A DNA stretch of 64,000 bases from JACMJL01 sp963791805 (GTDB lineage Bacteria > Bacillota > Clostridia > Clostridiales > Clostridiaceae): NCBI GenBank assembly GCA_963791805.1, contig CAWBTU010000006.1, forward strand, positions 1,240,001 to 1,304,000, read 5' to 3'. The notes under the pieces were generated by a model that was not told the origin of the DNA, searched no databases, and was given only the letters and a program-made list of their open reading frames with translations. Positions 8,420-17,492 of the stretch are shown here, piece by piece. Every line of letters begins with the position of its first letter. Position 1 is the first letter of the stretch. The position numbers and the translations under genes are program-made.

Positions 8420-9421
8420 ATGGATGATATTATTTCAATGTCCTATGGTAATGGAGGCAAAAAAACTTCGAAATTAATTGAGGAGTTAATACTTACTCGC
8501 TTTGATAATAAAGAGCTAAATAACTTGGGTGATGGGGCACTACTAAATGTTAAAAACAATATTGCTTTTTCAACTGATAGCTTCGTAGTCTATCCATGTT
8601 TTTTTCCTGGTGGAGATATTGGCAAACTGAGTGTATGCGGTACAGTAAATGATTTATTAATGTGTGGAAGCGTTCCTAAATACTTAAGTTTGTCTTTCAT
8701 AATTGAAGAAGGGTTTAAAATTAGTGAATTAGAAAAAGTAGTAGACTCTATTAGTGCTACTGCTAAACAGGCAGGGGTTTTGGTGGTTACTGGTGATACA
8801 AAAGTAGTTGATAAAGGCCATGGTCATGGTATCTACATAAATACAGCTGGAATTGGCGAGAGAGTTGAAGGTATAGAACTATCCGTAGATAGAATAAAAA
8901 AAGGAGACAAAGTGATAGTTTCTGGCAGTGTTGGCAATCATGGATTAGCAATTCTTTGTGCAAGAGAGAATTTGCTAGAAAAAAGTATCCAATCTGATTG
9001 TGCCCCACTGAATGATATTGTAAATAAGATATTAAGCTACGGAGATAAAGTTAAGATTTTAAGAGATCCCACCCGTGGAGGTGTGGCAACAACTTTAAAT
9101 GAGTTTACAGAAAAGATGGATTTGTCTATAGAACTTATTGAAGATAAAATACCAGTTGATGCAAATGTTAGAACAGCCTGTGATTTACTTGGACTTGATC
9201 CATTGTATAGTGCCAATGAAGGAAAGCTTCTTACAATTGTTTCTGAAGATATCGCAGAGGAACTAGTTGCAGAGCTTAGAAAAATAGAAATTTCAAAGGA
9301 TGCTGCAATAATTGGTGAAGTAGTTGATTATACAAATTCAAAGCTGCTCCTAAAAGGTGTACTAGGTGGTAAAAGAATATTAGAAAAGTTAACTCACGAT
9401 TCATTACCAAGAATTTGCTAG
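8420..9421 (+). CDS. hypE: Carbamoyl dehydratase HypE
   Basis: A 333-residue protein of the PurM-like ATPase family. The ATG at 8420 directly follows the hypD stop and CGGAGG lies inside the hypD end. The N-terminus has the glycine-rich GNGGKKTSKLIEEL, VVTGDTKVV lies in the ATP-binding part, and the protein ends in PRIC. The terminal Cys is the residue that is carbamoylated by HypF and dehydrated to thiocyanate, which provides the CN ligands of the NiFe site. HypF is not encoded nearby, so it must be elsewhere. Confidence 0.96.
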   Translation: MDDIISMSYGNGGKKTSKLIEELILTRFDNKELNNLGDGALLNVKNNIAFSTDSFVVYPCFFPGGDIGKLSVCGTVNDLLMCGSVPKYLSLSFIIEEGFKISELEKVVDSISATAKQAGVLVVTGDTKVVDKGHGHGIYINTAGIGERVEGIELSVDRIKKGDKVIVSGSVGNHGLAILCARENLLEKSIQSDCAPLNDIVNKILSYGDKVKILRDPTRGGVATTLNEFTEKMDLSIELIEDKIPVDANVRTACDLLGLDPLYSANEGKLLTIVSEDIAEELVAELRKIEISKDAAIIGEVVDYTNSKLLLKGVLGGKRILEKLTHDSLPRIC

Positions 9422-9433
9422 AGGAGGGAAATA

Positions 9434-9775
9434 ATGCACGAATATGGGATAACGCAAAGTATTGTTAAGATTTCCTGTGAGGAAGCTGAAAAGCATGGAG
9501 CTAGCAAAATTACTGAAATCAGATTAAAAGTAGGAGAGCTTTCGGGCTTAGTTCCTGAATCAATTCAAAACTATTTTGATATAATTAGTGATGGTACCAT
9601 AGCATATGGAGCAAAAATTGTAGTAGAAAAGCTACCAATAAGATTTAAATGTAAGGTTTGTGGCACTGAAAGCGGTGTGAAACATGGAGAGTATATTTGC
9701 CCAGCTTGCCATAGTAAAGAGATTTCTATTATTGCTGGACATGAGTATATGATTGATAGTATGGAGGTTGAGTAA
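9434..9775 (+). CDS. hypA: Nickel insertion protein HypA
   Basis: A 113-residue protein. It begins MHEYGI, where His2 and Glu3 form the nickel site of the family. A zinc-binding part follows with CKVCG and CPAC near residues 73-95. HypA hands nickel to the hydrogenase large subunit with HypB. AGGAGGGAA precedes the start. Its stop codon shares one base with the hypB start (TAATG), so the two are translationally coupled. Confidence 0.95.
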   Translation: MHEYGITQSIVKISCEEAEKHGASKITEIRLKVGELSGLVPESIQNYFDIISDGTIAYGAKIVVEKLPIRFKCKVCGTESGVKHGEYICPACHSKEISIIAGHEYMIDSMEVE

Positions 9776-10383
9776 TGGAAATTAAAGTAGTTAGACAGAT
9801 AATGGAATGGAATGAAAACTGTCACGCAGAATTACAAGCTTTGTTAAATGAAAAAAAAATATTATTAATAAATATAATGGGATCACCAGGAACAGGCAAA
9901 ACCACTTTTATAACTAAAATCATTGAAGCGCTTAGAGATGAGTATAAAATTGGAATAATTGAAGCAGATATTGCTGGTAAAGTTGATGCTGAAAAAATAG
10001 CTGCAATGGGGATACCAGTTGTTCAATTAAACACAGATGGTGCTTGCCATACTGAAGCCCTTGCTATAAAAAATATATTACCTGAATTTGATTTAGATAA
10101 TATGGATATTATGATTATTGAGAACATTGGAAATTTAGTTTGCACAGCTGAATTTGATATTGGTGAAGATATTAAACTTGCAATACTTAGTGTACCAGAA
10201 GGTGATGACAAGGTAGAAAAATATCCATTAATGTTTACAAGAGCCGATGGTCTTGTTATAAGTAAATATGATATGAAAGCTTATTTTGATTTTGATGATG
10301 AGAGAGTTGTAAGTGATTCATTAAATCTAAATAAAGATATAAAAATATTTAAGGTAGATTCTTCTAGAGGCGTGAAGGAATAG
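9775..10383 (+). CDS. hypB: Hydrogenase nickel incorporation GTPase HypB, C-terminal end frameshifted
   Basis: A SIMIBI-class GTPase of 202 residues with P-loop GSPGTGKTT at 36-44 and the metal-binding Cys-His of the G domain in DGACHTEA. There is no His-rich nickel-storage stretch at the N-terminus. The frame stops after SSRGVKE, but bases 10383-10424 in another frame read EEVAQWIQSRVKK, the expected C-terminal helix of HypB. Adding one A in GGAATAG would restore a 216-residue protein of normal length. So the gene has lost the last helix or the sequence has a one-base error. The core GTPase is intact and may still work. Confidence 0.9.
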   Translation: MEIKVVRQIMEWNENCHAELQALLNEKKILLINIMGSPGTGKTTFITKIIEALRDEYKIGIIEADIAGKVDAEKIAAMGIPVVQLNTDGACHTEALAIKNILPEFDLDNMDIMIIENIGNLVCTAEFDIGEDIKLAILSVPEGDDKVEKYPLMFTRADGLVISKYDMKAYFDFDDERVVSDSLNLNKDIKIFKVDSSRGVKE

Positions 10384-10440
10384 AGGAAGTAGCACAATGG
10401 ATTCAAAGCAGAGTTAAGAAATAAATTTTAGAAAATAGTA

Positions 10441-10482
10441 AAGACAATGAAGAGAAATTAATCTCTGCATTGTCTTCTTTTA
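10441..10482. terminator. Terminator after hypB, also facing the rsgI end
   Basis: AAGACAATG with CATTGTCTT, plus inner AGAGA with TCTCT, form one hairpin followed by CTTTTATTTT. It lies between the converging hyp and ychF-sigI-rsgI units. Confidence 0.82.
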
Positions 10483-11064
10483 TTTTGACATTATTTTATG
10501 TTGTTCGCCATAATCATTTATAGCGATATTTACATTATAGGGGGGAGCTGATTTTTCAAGTGAAGAAAAATCAATTTTAATATTATCATGAGAGGAAATA
10601 TAAATAGAAACTACTTTTTTCTTATCATAATAATCTTGATTTATAAAATGAAGTTTTTCAGCTCGTTCTATTATTAGTAAGATTGCAGTATTAAGTGATT
10701 TATGCTTTAAATCTAACCCTTGAGTCACATTTAGAGCTTCTTCATTTAAAGGAACTGCACTAACTACTTTGTTAGATTTATTCAATTTTAACTCTATAGA
10801 TGTATTTACATCTATTATAGCTGAATACCTTACAGAAGCTTTATTAAAAATGAATATTGCAAAGGCAACGATTAATGATAGTAAAAACAAAGATATAAGT
10901 AGTTTAAAAGAAAATTTTCTCTTTTTAAAAGTTTCACCAGTATATACTTCACCAACTTTTGGATTACCTTTTGCCTTATTTTTCAATTTGTAGAATTCAA
11001 ATTCAGAGGACATAATATGCACTGATTTCTTTTTTGTTTCAAGGACAATTCCTGTTTTAAGCAT
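10480..11064 (-). CDS. rsgI: Membrane anti-sigma factor of the RsgI family
   Basis: A 194-residue protein. The N-terminal RsgI_N domain (TGIVLETKKKSVHIMSS ... PKVGEVY) binds the sigma factor on the cytoplasmic side. A single membrane segment follows near residues 55-75 (LLISLFLLSLIVAFAIFIF). The outer part has the typical middle domain with DVNTSIELKLNKSNKVV and VPLNEEA. There is no C-terminal carbohydrate-binding module as in cellulolytic clostridia. The start at 11064 overlaps the end of sigI by 8 bases (ATGCTTAA). It should hold SigI inactive until an outside signal arrives, but the partner gene appears frameshifted. Confidence 0.88.
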   Translation of the reverse strand: MLKTGIVLETKKKSVHIMSSEFEFYKLKNKAKGNPKVGEVYTGETFKKRKFSFKLLISLFLLSLIVAFAIFIFNKASVRYSAIIDVNTSIELKLNKSNKVVSAVPLNEEALNVTQGLDLKHKSLNTAILLIIERAEKLHFINQDYYDKKKVVSIYISSHDNIKIDFSSLEKSAPPYNVNIAINDYGEQHKIMSK

Positions 11065-11733
11065 TAGATGCACCTACTTTAATGTCTAATGAGCCCTTTA
11101 GATAAATATATTTATCGCTTGAAATAACAAGTAAAAGCATAATTATATATTTTTTATATTTAGTTAATGTTTCTTTGTCTAAATCACATAAGTTTGACAA
11201 TTGATCTATATCAAAGGATTTGTTTATTAAGATATCTTCTTTCAAATCACTTTTTCTAGAAATTGCAATTACTAAATTCAGGATTTTGTTTTTCAAGCTA
11301 GGGTCTTTTAATTTTAATTTAACAATGTTTTTATAAGTAATTGAATGTTTAGTTAGCTCTTCCGTAAGGAGTGCTATTTCTTTAGCTCTTTCCTTATTAT
11401 CAAAAAATATCTCGAAATCACTCAATGTATTTAATAAATCTGAATGAATCTTATTCCCATATTCAAAAATAAGAAGAGGTGATTCTTCAAGTTTAATATA
11501 ATATTCAATTAGAGCTGACTTAATAAGTATATATGCGTAATTAAGGAAACTACCCTCTATCTCATTATAAGTTTCGCAGGCTTTATTAAAGGCAAATAGA
11601 GCAATGTTTAATTCTTGATCAACAATCCAATCAAGTTCCTGATTACAAAAAAACTAGTTGTCTCGTAAATGAAGTCTTTATTATTTTCTATAAACTTATT
11701 GCGATTCTCTTTTGAATAAATATCATGATCCAT
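11057..11733 (-). pseudogene. sigI: RNA polymerase sigma factor SigI, frameshifted at a T7 tract
   Basis: ATG at 11733 with AAGGTGATAAA upstream gives MDHDIYSKENRNKFIENNKD and the frame fails at the T7 run near 11647-11653. One more T restores a continuous protein of about 225 residues that runs through CNQELDWIVDQELNIALFAF, NKACETYNEIEG and ends in YIYLKGSLDIKVG. This is the pattern of SigI: region 2 at the N-terminus and a helical C-terminal domain ending in an IKVG-type motif. The region-2 part is diverged. It lies 13 bases after ychF and overlaps rsgI. It may be a true pseudogene, a homopolymer sequencing error, or a gene read by slippage on the T tract. Confidence 0.75.
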
Positions 11734-11746
11734 TTTATCACCTTAC

Positions 11747-12844
11747 CTAGACATTAAATCTAAAGTTGACCACGTCGCCATCCTGCATAATGTATTCTTT
11801 ACCTTCAAGTCTGAAAAATCCTTTTTCTTTTGCGGCAACTTCATTTCCACATTCAACTAGTTTATCAAAAGATACTATTTCTGCCCTAATAAAACCACGT
11901 TCAATGTCTGTATGAATTTTTCCAGCTGCTTGAGGTGCTTTAGTACCTAATTTGATAGTCCATGCTCTAACTTCATCAGTTCCAGCAGTAAGGAAACTCA
12001 TTAATCCTAGCAGTTTATATGAAGAATGAATTAGCTGATCTAAACCACTTTCTTCTAGACCATACTCTGAAAGCATTTCACTTTTTTCTTCATCACTTAA
12101 AGAAGCCATTTCTTCTTCTAATTTTCCACAAATCACTATTACTTCTGCAGCTTCTATTTCTGCATATTTTTTCACCTTTTGAACAAAATCATTATTTAAA
12201 TTTCCTGATAATAAATCATCTTCAGAAATATTTGCAACATATAAAATTGGTTTAGATGTTAAAAGGAACAATTCTTTAATAAAATTGTTTTCATCTTCAG
12301 TTACTTCAAGAGTCCTTACAGGGCTACCAGCTTCTAAATGATTTTTAATTTTTAGCATTAATGCATGTTCTTCTTTTGCTTTTTTGTCTCCAGCATGAAC
12401 TAATTTAATTACTTTCTCAATTCTTCTATCCATCACTTCAATGTCAGCAAAAATAAGTTCAAGATTAATAATTTCTATATCCTCAATTGGATCAACTCTA
12501 CCTTCAACATGAACAACATTTTCATCTTCAAAACATCTAACCACATGAACTATTGAAGCAGATTCTCTTATATGGGATAAAAATTTATTTCCTAAACCTT
12601 CTCCTTTGCTTGCGCCTTTTACCAGGCCTGCAATATCGTAAAACTCGATTGAAGTATAAACCTTTTTCTTAGGATTATAAATTTTACTTAAAACCTCTAT
12701 CCTTTTATCTGGAACACTAACTACACCTACATTTGGTTCGATGGTGCAGAAGGGATAATTAGCTGACTCAGCTCCTGCTTTTGTTATGGCGTTAAATAAT
12801 GTACTTTTGCCTACGTTTGGTAGACCTACTATTCCTAATCTCAT
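11747..12844 (-). CDS. ychF: Redox-regulated ATPase YchF (Obg family)
   Basis: A 365-residue P-loop protein. It starts MRLGIVGLPNVGKSTLFNAIT, with the G1 motif GLPNVGKS, then DIAGLVKGASKGEGLGNKFL as G3. The G4 position does not read NKxD, in line with the family's preference for ATP over GTP. The C-terminal TGS domain contains KAPQAAGKIHTDIERGFIRA. YchF binds ribosomes and affects stress tolerance; its exact role is still unclear. AGGAAGGAAG precedes the start on the minus strand. sigI-rsgI follow at once and may be cotranscribed. Confidence 0.97.
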   Translation of the reverse strand: MRLGIVGLPNVGKSTLFNAITKAGAESANYPFCTIEPNVGVVSVPDKRIEVLSKIYNPKKKVYTSIEFYDIAGLVKGASKGEGLGNKFLSHIRESASIVHVVRCFEDENVVHVEGRVDPIEDIEIINLELIFADIEVMDRRIEKVIKLVHAGDKKAKEEHALMLKIKNHLEAGSPVRTLEVTEDENNFIKELFLLTSKPILYVANISEDDLLSGNLNNDFVQKVKKYAEIEAAEVIVICGKLEEEMASLSDEEKSEMLSEYGLEESGLDQLIHSSYKLLGLMSFLTAGTDEVRAWTIKLGTKAPQAAGKIHTDIERGFIRAEIVSFDKLVECGNEVAAKEKGFFRLEGKEYIMQDGDVVNFRFNV

Positions 12845-12960
12845 ATATTAACTTCCTTCCTATTGCATCTGATGTTAGGGAATCTTGAATTAGTATTTTA
12901 TTTCAGACCCCTAAGAGTTTTATTCATTAATCTATAACCCTTAATCAATACTACCAGTAA

Positions 12961-12989
12961 ATTATACTCTACAGGAATTTTCAAATCAA
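12961..12989 (-). promoter_or_regulatory. Sigma-A-type promoter of ychF
   Basis: On the minus strand, TTGATT, a 17-bp spacer and a perfect TATAAT are found, giving a leader of about 110 bases before the ychF ATG. Confidence 0.6.
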
Positions 12990-13073
12990 GAAAATTTCAT
13001 TAGCAAGTGGCCAATGTGTGGTTTGTATGATTAATTTCTTTGTATTTAATGTGGGAATGTACTATTTTTTTAG

Positions 13074-13151
13074 CTTGCTAACGGACGTGACACCCCTCTC
13101 TTTTGGGATGGACTCTGGAGGTGAGGGGTGTCACGGGTTATCTTAAGCAAG
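13074..13151 (-). repeat. Dispersed hairpin repeat, copy B (minus orientation)
   Basis: This is the most regular copy. CGTGACACCCCTC (13086-13098) pairs perfectly with GAGGGGTGTCACG (13123-13135), and the outer ends CTTGCT (13074-13079) and AGCAAG (13146-13151) also pair. Read on the minus strand it aligns with copies A and C along the whole length, including the asymmetric interior, which sets its orientation. Confidence 0.82.
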
Positions 13152-13286
13152 AAATTGGTTCATCGAAGGATCATCTTTTGTATGTACACTAATTCAATAG
13201 TATAGTTCTTTAGGTTTGTTAAAAATAATTTAATTATTTATTAAAATGAGAAGGAATTTTAATTTTTTTATAGAATATGTAGTTAT

Positions 13287-13311
13287 AGTGGTTTAAAGTG
13301 GATTAAAGTGG
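13287..13311 (+). promoter_or_regulatory. MraZ operator: three AGTGG boxes with exact 10-bp period
   Basis: AGTGG occurs at 13287, 13297 and 13307, each separated by five AT-rich bases, about 25 bases before the mraZ start. Direct repeats of TGG-type boxes at one helical turn are the known binding site of MraZ, which represses its own cell-division operon. Site and first gene agree, so autoregulation is likely. Confidence 0.8.
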
Positions 13312-13337
13312 AGTGAAAATCACGATTGGAGAGAAAA

Positions 13338-13766
13338 ATGTTTATTGGGGAATACGGACATGCAGTTGATAATAAAAATAGAATGATTATCCCCTCTAAA
13401 TTTAGAGAAGGGCTTGGCGAGAAATTTGTTTTAACAAAAGGCTTGGATGGATGCTTATATGCATATCCAATGTCTGAGTGGACAATAATGGAGGAAAAAC
13501 TTAAAAAATTACCTCTAACTAGTAAAGATGCTAGAGCCTTTGTAAGATTTTTCTTTTCAGGAGCAAATGAAATCGAAATAGACAAACAAGGTAGGGGATT
13601 AATACCTCAAAACTTACTAGAATATGCGAGTATTGAAAAAGAAATAGTAAGCATTGGAGTTTCAACTAGAATTGAAATCTGGAGTAAGGCAAAATGGAAT
13701 GCTTATAATGAAGCAGATATTGATTTTGATGAGATTTCAGAAAAAATGAGTGAATTAAACATATAA
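13338..13766 (+). CDS. mraZ: Transcriptional regulator MraZ
   Basis: A 142-residue protein with two tandem AbrB-like (MraZ) domains. MFIGEYGHAVDNKNRMIIP marks the first and GANEIEIDKQGRGLIPQ the second. ATG 13338 is preferred over TTG 13326, which lies within the TTGGAGAG ribosome site. MraZ forms a ring that binds repeated TGG boxes and represses the division and cell-wall cluster; three such boxes lie just upstream. First gene of the cluster, followed by rsmH after 12 bases. Confidence 0.96.
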   Translation: MFIGEYGHAVDNKNRMIIPSKFREGLGEKFVLTKGLDGCLYAYPMSEWTIMEEKLKKLPLTSKDARAFVRFFFSGANEIEIDKQGRGLIPQNLLEYASIEKEIVSIGVSTRIEIWSKAKWNAYNEADIDFDEISEKMSELNI

Positions 13767-13778
13767 AGGAGAAAAATA

Positions 13779-14711
13779 ATGGATTTTAAGCATGTTTCAG
13801 TACTCTTGAATGAGACCATTGAATCTCTTAGTATAAAAGAAGATGGAATTTATGTAGACTGCACTTTAGGCGGAGGTGGACATTCCTATGAAATCTGTAA
13901 GTTGCTTTCGAGTAAAGGAAGATTAATAGGAATAGATCAAGATACTGAAGCATTAAAGGCGGCTAGCGAAAGATTGAAAGAATTCACAAATGTTACATAT
14001 GTACATAATAATTTTTATAATATAGAAGAAGTGTTAAATGATTTAGGCATTGAAAAAGTTGATGGAATACTAATGGACTTAGGAGTATCTTCATATCAAT
14101 TAGATGAAGCTGAAAGAGGTTTTAGCTATATGAATGATGCGCCACTGGATATGAGAATGAATCGAGACAAGGATTTTTCCGCGTATAATGTTATAAATGA
14201 GTACAATGACGCAGATTTATGCAAAATAATGTGGGAATATGGTGAAGAAAGGTTTGCAAAAAGAATTTCTTCCTTTATAATAGAAAGGAGACAAATAAAG
14301 CCAATAGAAACTACAGGAGAGTTAGTAGATATTATTAAAGCAGCTATTCCTGCAAAGTTTAGACGAGAAGGTTCTCATCCTGCTAAAAGAACATTTCAAG
14401 CAATAAGGATAGAAGTTAATAGTGAATTAAAGATTATAGATAAAACTATTGAAGATGGAGTGAACAAACTGAATATTGATGGACGAATATCAATAATCAC
14501 ATTTCATTCTTTAGAAGATAGGATTGTAAAAAATAAATTTAGGGATTTGGAAAATCCATGCAAATGTCCAAAGGAATTTCCAATTTGTAATTGTAATAAG
14601 AAACCCATAGTTAAAGTTGTATACAAAAAATCAATTGAAGCTTCCGAGGAGGAGCTTCAGATTAATCCAAGGAGTAGAAGTGCAAAGCTAAGGACGGCAG
14701 TTAAAATATAA
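13779..14711 (+). CDS. rsmH: 16S rRNA (cytosine1402-N4)-methyltransferase RsmH (MraW)
   Basis: A 310-residue enzyme. It starts MDFKHVSVLLNETIESL and has the SAM-binding motif DCTLGGGGHS, LMDLGVSSYQLD, and the late motif ISIITFHSLEDRIVK, all diagnostic of RsmH. It methylates N4 of C1402 in the ribosomal P site. A Cys-rich patch near the end (CKCPKEFPICNCN) is common in clostridial members. AAAGGAG precedes the start. It lies in the usual place between mraZ and ftsL. Confidence 0.97.
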   Translation: MDFKHVSVLLNETIESLSIKEDGIYVDCTLGGGGHSYEICKLLSSKGRLIGIDQDTEALKAASERLKEFTNVTYVHNNFYNIEEVLNDLGIEKVDGILMDLGVSSYQLDEAERGFSYMNDAPLDMRMNRDKDFSAYNVINEYNDADLCKIMWEYGEERFAKRISSFIIERRQIKPIETTGELVDIIKAAIPAKFRREGSHPAKRTFQAIRIEVNSELKIIDKTIEDGVNKLNIDGRISIITFHSLEDRIVKNKFRDLENPCKCPKEFPICNCNKKPIVKVVYKKSIEASEEELQINPRSRSAKLRTAVKI

Positions 14712-14732
14712 TTTCAATTTGGGGTGAAAATT

Positions 14733-15227
14733 GTGAAAGTGTCAAACAAAGAAAATTATTTTAATGGTAATACGGTAGTTATACCTGAATATGATCCTTC
14801 AAGAGAGTATAGAGATGAAAAATATAGAAAATTAGAGAAAGCAAAAAAAGAAGCTCAAACAAAACAGCGGCAAGAAAAAACTAGAAATAAGATTGCTGTT
14901 TTAAGAGTTATAGCATTTATGTTTATTGTTGGTATTTTTTTGATTTATAGATATGTAACAATCTTTAAGATGGAAGATAATCTGACAAGGACAAAGAGTC
15001 AAGTCATAAACTTGAGAGCTAAAAATGAAAGTTTAAGGGTAACTCTAGCTCAAAATAGCAATATGAATGTTATACAAACTGTTGCTGTTAGTAATCTTAG
15101 TATGGTAAAACCCAATGCCGTAGATGTACTTAAAGTGGATTTAAATAAAAATAATTTCAAGCCGGTTAAGGAGAATAATAATACATCTTCCAATTTAATT
15201 GATAAAATAAAAAAAATATTGTTCTGA
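14733..15227 (+). CDS. ftsL: FtsL-like cell division protein
   Basis: A 164-residue bitopic membrane protein. GTG 14733 fits TTGGGGTG as ribosome site; the in-frame GTG at 14724 lies inside that site. A basic, Lys/Gln-rich cytosolic part is followed by one membrane segment (about 57-75, VLRVIAFMFIVGIFLIY) and a coiled-coil stretch with LTRTKSQVINLRAKNESLR. Position between rsmH and the class B PBPs and this layout identify an FtsL/DivIC-type protein of the divisome. Sequence conservation in this family is low, so the assignment leans on context and topology. Confidence 0.82.
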   Translation: MKVSNKENYFNGNTVVIPEYDPSREYRDEKYRKLEKAKKEAQTKQRQEKTRNKIAVLRVIAFMFIVGIFLIYRYVTIFKMEDNLTRTKSQVINLRAKNESLRVTLAQNSNMNVIQTVAVSNLSMVKPNAVDVLKVDLNKNNFKPVKENNNTSSNLIDKIKKILF

Positions 15228-15249
15228 TAAAAGTGTGGAGGTATTTTAA

Positions 15250-17450
15250 GTGGCTAAAAACCAATCTATAGATAAAGTAAAGTTTAGGCGAAGGACGCTA
15301 ATTATATTTAGTGTGCTTTTGCTTTTCTTTTTGGACTTATGGGAAGATTAGGTTATTTGATGATAAATGACTCATCAAAACTTAAAGCTATAGCAGTAGG
15401 GCAATGGACAAATAAAATGGTTATTAATGCAAAAAGAGGCAGGATTCTAGATACAGATGGAAACGTGCTTGCATTAAGTGCAGATGTGTACAGGGTAGAT
15501 TTAGATTTATATACTATAAGACAAGATATAACTCACAACAAACGACTAGAAGATGATGAAGTAAAAGTAAAACTTGGCATAATAGCAAAAAAACTATCAG
15601 ATGCCACAGGAATGAAGTATGAAGATGTTAATAAGATTGTAAATCAAACCCTTAAGAATGGCAAAGCACCAGGAAGTGTTAATTTAATTAGAAAAATAGA
15701 AAAGGCAGATGCTGACAAGGTAGATGCTCTCAAAATAAATGGTGTTATGCTTTCTTCTGATTCAAAACGAATCTACCCTAATGAAAATCTTTTAGCCCAT
15801 GTTTTAGGATTTACCCTTGATGATAAGGACCAAAATGCTGTAGGAATGTACGGAGTAGAAAAAACATACAATAGTATATTAAGCGGAACTGCAGGGAATA
15901 GAATAGCTGAATTCGATAGAAAAGCTACAGATGAGTTACCATTTGTTACGTCTTCCTACACAAAACCTGTGGATGGTAAAGACCTGGTTCTTACAATTAA
16001 TTCTAGCATTCAGCAGTTTTGTGACTCAGCTGCAGATCAAGCTATGAAGGATTATAAAGCAAGAGCTGTTTCGATAATTGTTTCTGATCCAAATAGTGGT
16101 GAAATAATAGCTATGGTAAATAAACCAGACTACAATCCCAATAAGCCAATAACTCCTGGTAAAACTTCTACGGAGCTTAACCAAGAGTGGAGAAACAGAG
16201 CTGTAATGGATATCTTTGAGCCTGGATCAATTATGAAGGTTGTTACTGCGGCAGCTGCTATGCAAGAAGGGGTTGTTAAAGAAAATGATAGTTTTGACTG
16301 TAAAGGGGAATTAATAATAGATAAACGTACTATTCATTGTGATGAACCACATGGCTTGGAAAACTTTCCGGATATTATTAAAAAATCTTGTAATGTTGGT
16401 TTCATGGAACTTGGACGAAGACTTGGAAAAGAAAGACTTAACAACTATGTTAAATTGTTTGGTTTTGGACAAAAAACTGGAGTAGATTTAAATGATGAAG
16501 CTATAGGTATAGTAAAAAAAACAGAAAACTTATCTGATGGAGACCTTGCAACATTATCCTTTGGCCAAGTGGATTCAGTTTCTTGTATTCAATATATTGC
16601 AGCCTTTAATGCTGTAGCTAATGGTGGAACTTGGATAAGGCCACATGTTATGAAGGACTTTCAACATGTTGACGAGAATAATAAAACAATTGTTGATCAG
16701 ACCTATACCAATCTAGGAACAAAGAAAATACTTGATACTGATATTGCGAAAACACTTCGAGGGTATTTGGAAAAAGTAGTTACTGAAGGTACGGCTACTA
16801 ATACATATATAGAAGGATATCACATTGCCGGAAAGACAGGTACTGCACAGAAGGCGATTAATGGTGGATATCCTGAAGGTAAATATGTATGTTCATTTGC
16901 AGGTATGGCACCTGCAGACAAACCACAATATACAGTAATTGTTTCTGTAGACGAACCTGATCCTGCAACACATTTTGCTGCACAGACTGCTGTTCCAGTA
17001 GCTAAACTAATCTTTCAAGAATTATTTAGCAACTTAACTCTTTCAACCAATAGTAATATTCCACCGATATATAAAAATATTATTCTCCCGGAAGTTAGAG
17101 GGCTAAACAAAGCAGATGCAATAAAAAGTTTAAAGGACAAGCATATTACTGTTGACATTGATAATAATGGTGATTATATTGCCAATATGGATCCTTTGCC
17201 AGGTACTACAATTAAAGAAGGTTCAAAGATTACACTTACAACTGCAGCTTCTGCAGTAAATAGTAAGGTTGTTGTTATGCCTGAATTAAAAGGGTACACA
17301 AGAGATAAAGCGCAGGAAACATTAGATGGATTAGGATTAAATGGTTATTTCCAGGGCGATGGTACAGTTTCAGGACAAAATAGAGCAGCTGGAGAGCAAA
17401 TTAATAAAGGTTCAACTATTACTTTCTATCTAAAAACATCTGCTGATTAG
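15250..17450 (+). pseudogene. Class B penicillin-binding protein (SpoVD/FtsI type) with two PASTA domains, frameshifted near its N-terminus
   Basis: GTG 15250 behind GTGGAGGT gives AKNQSIDKVKFRRRTLIIFSVLLLFF, and the frame then fails at a T5 run (15328-15332). One extra T restores GLMGRLGYLMI, which matches the next gene (SLVCRLAYLMI). The remaining frame from 15339 is intact for 703 residues. It has the dimerisation part (AKRGRILDTDGNVLA), transpeptidase motifs EPGSIMKV (Ser-x-x-Lys), KKSCNVG (SxN) and AGKTGTAQ (KTG), and two PASTA domains (VRGLNKADAI and LKGYTRDKAQ). The shift falls inside the membrane anchor, so without repair the enzyme would lose its anchor. It is a tandem paralogue of the following gene and cross-links septal or cortex peptidoglycan. 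Confidence 0.85.
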
Positions 17451-17492
17451 TATTTATAAATATTTACTTTAACTTTGTAGAATAATATAGAT

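Larger units (their letters stand above)
12845..13337. other. Divergent intergenic region between ychF and mraZ
   Basis: This stretch of about 490 bases holds the ychF promoter, one copy of the dispersed hairpin repeat (13074-13151), AT-rich DNA with a possible mraZ promoter (TTGTTA, 17-bp spacer, TATTAA at 13216-13244) and the MraZ boxes. I see no gene in it. Confidence 0.7.
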
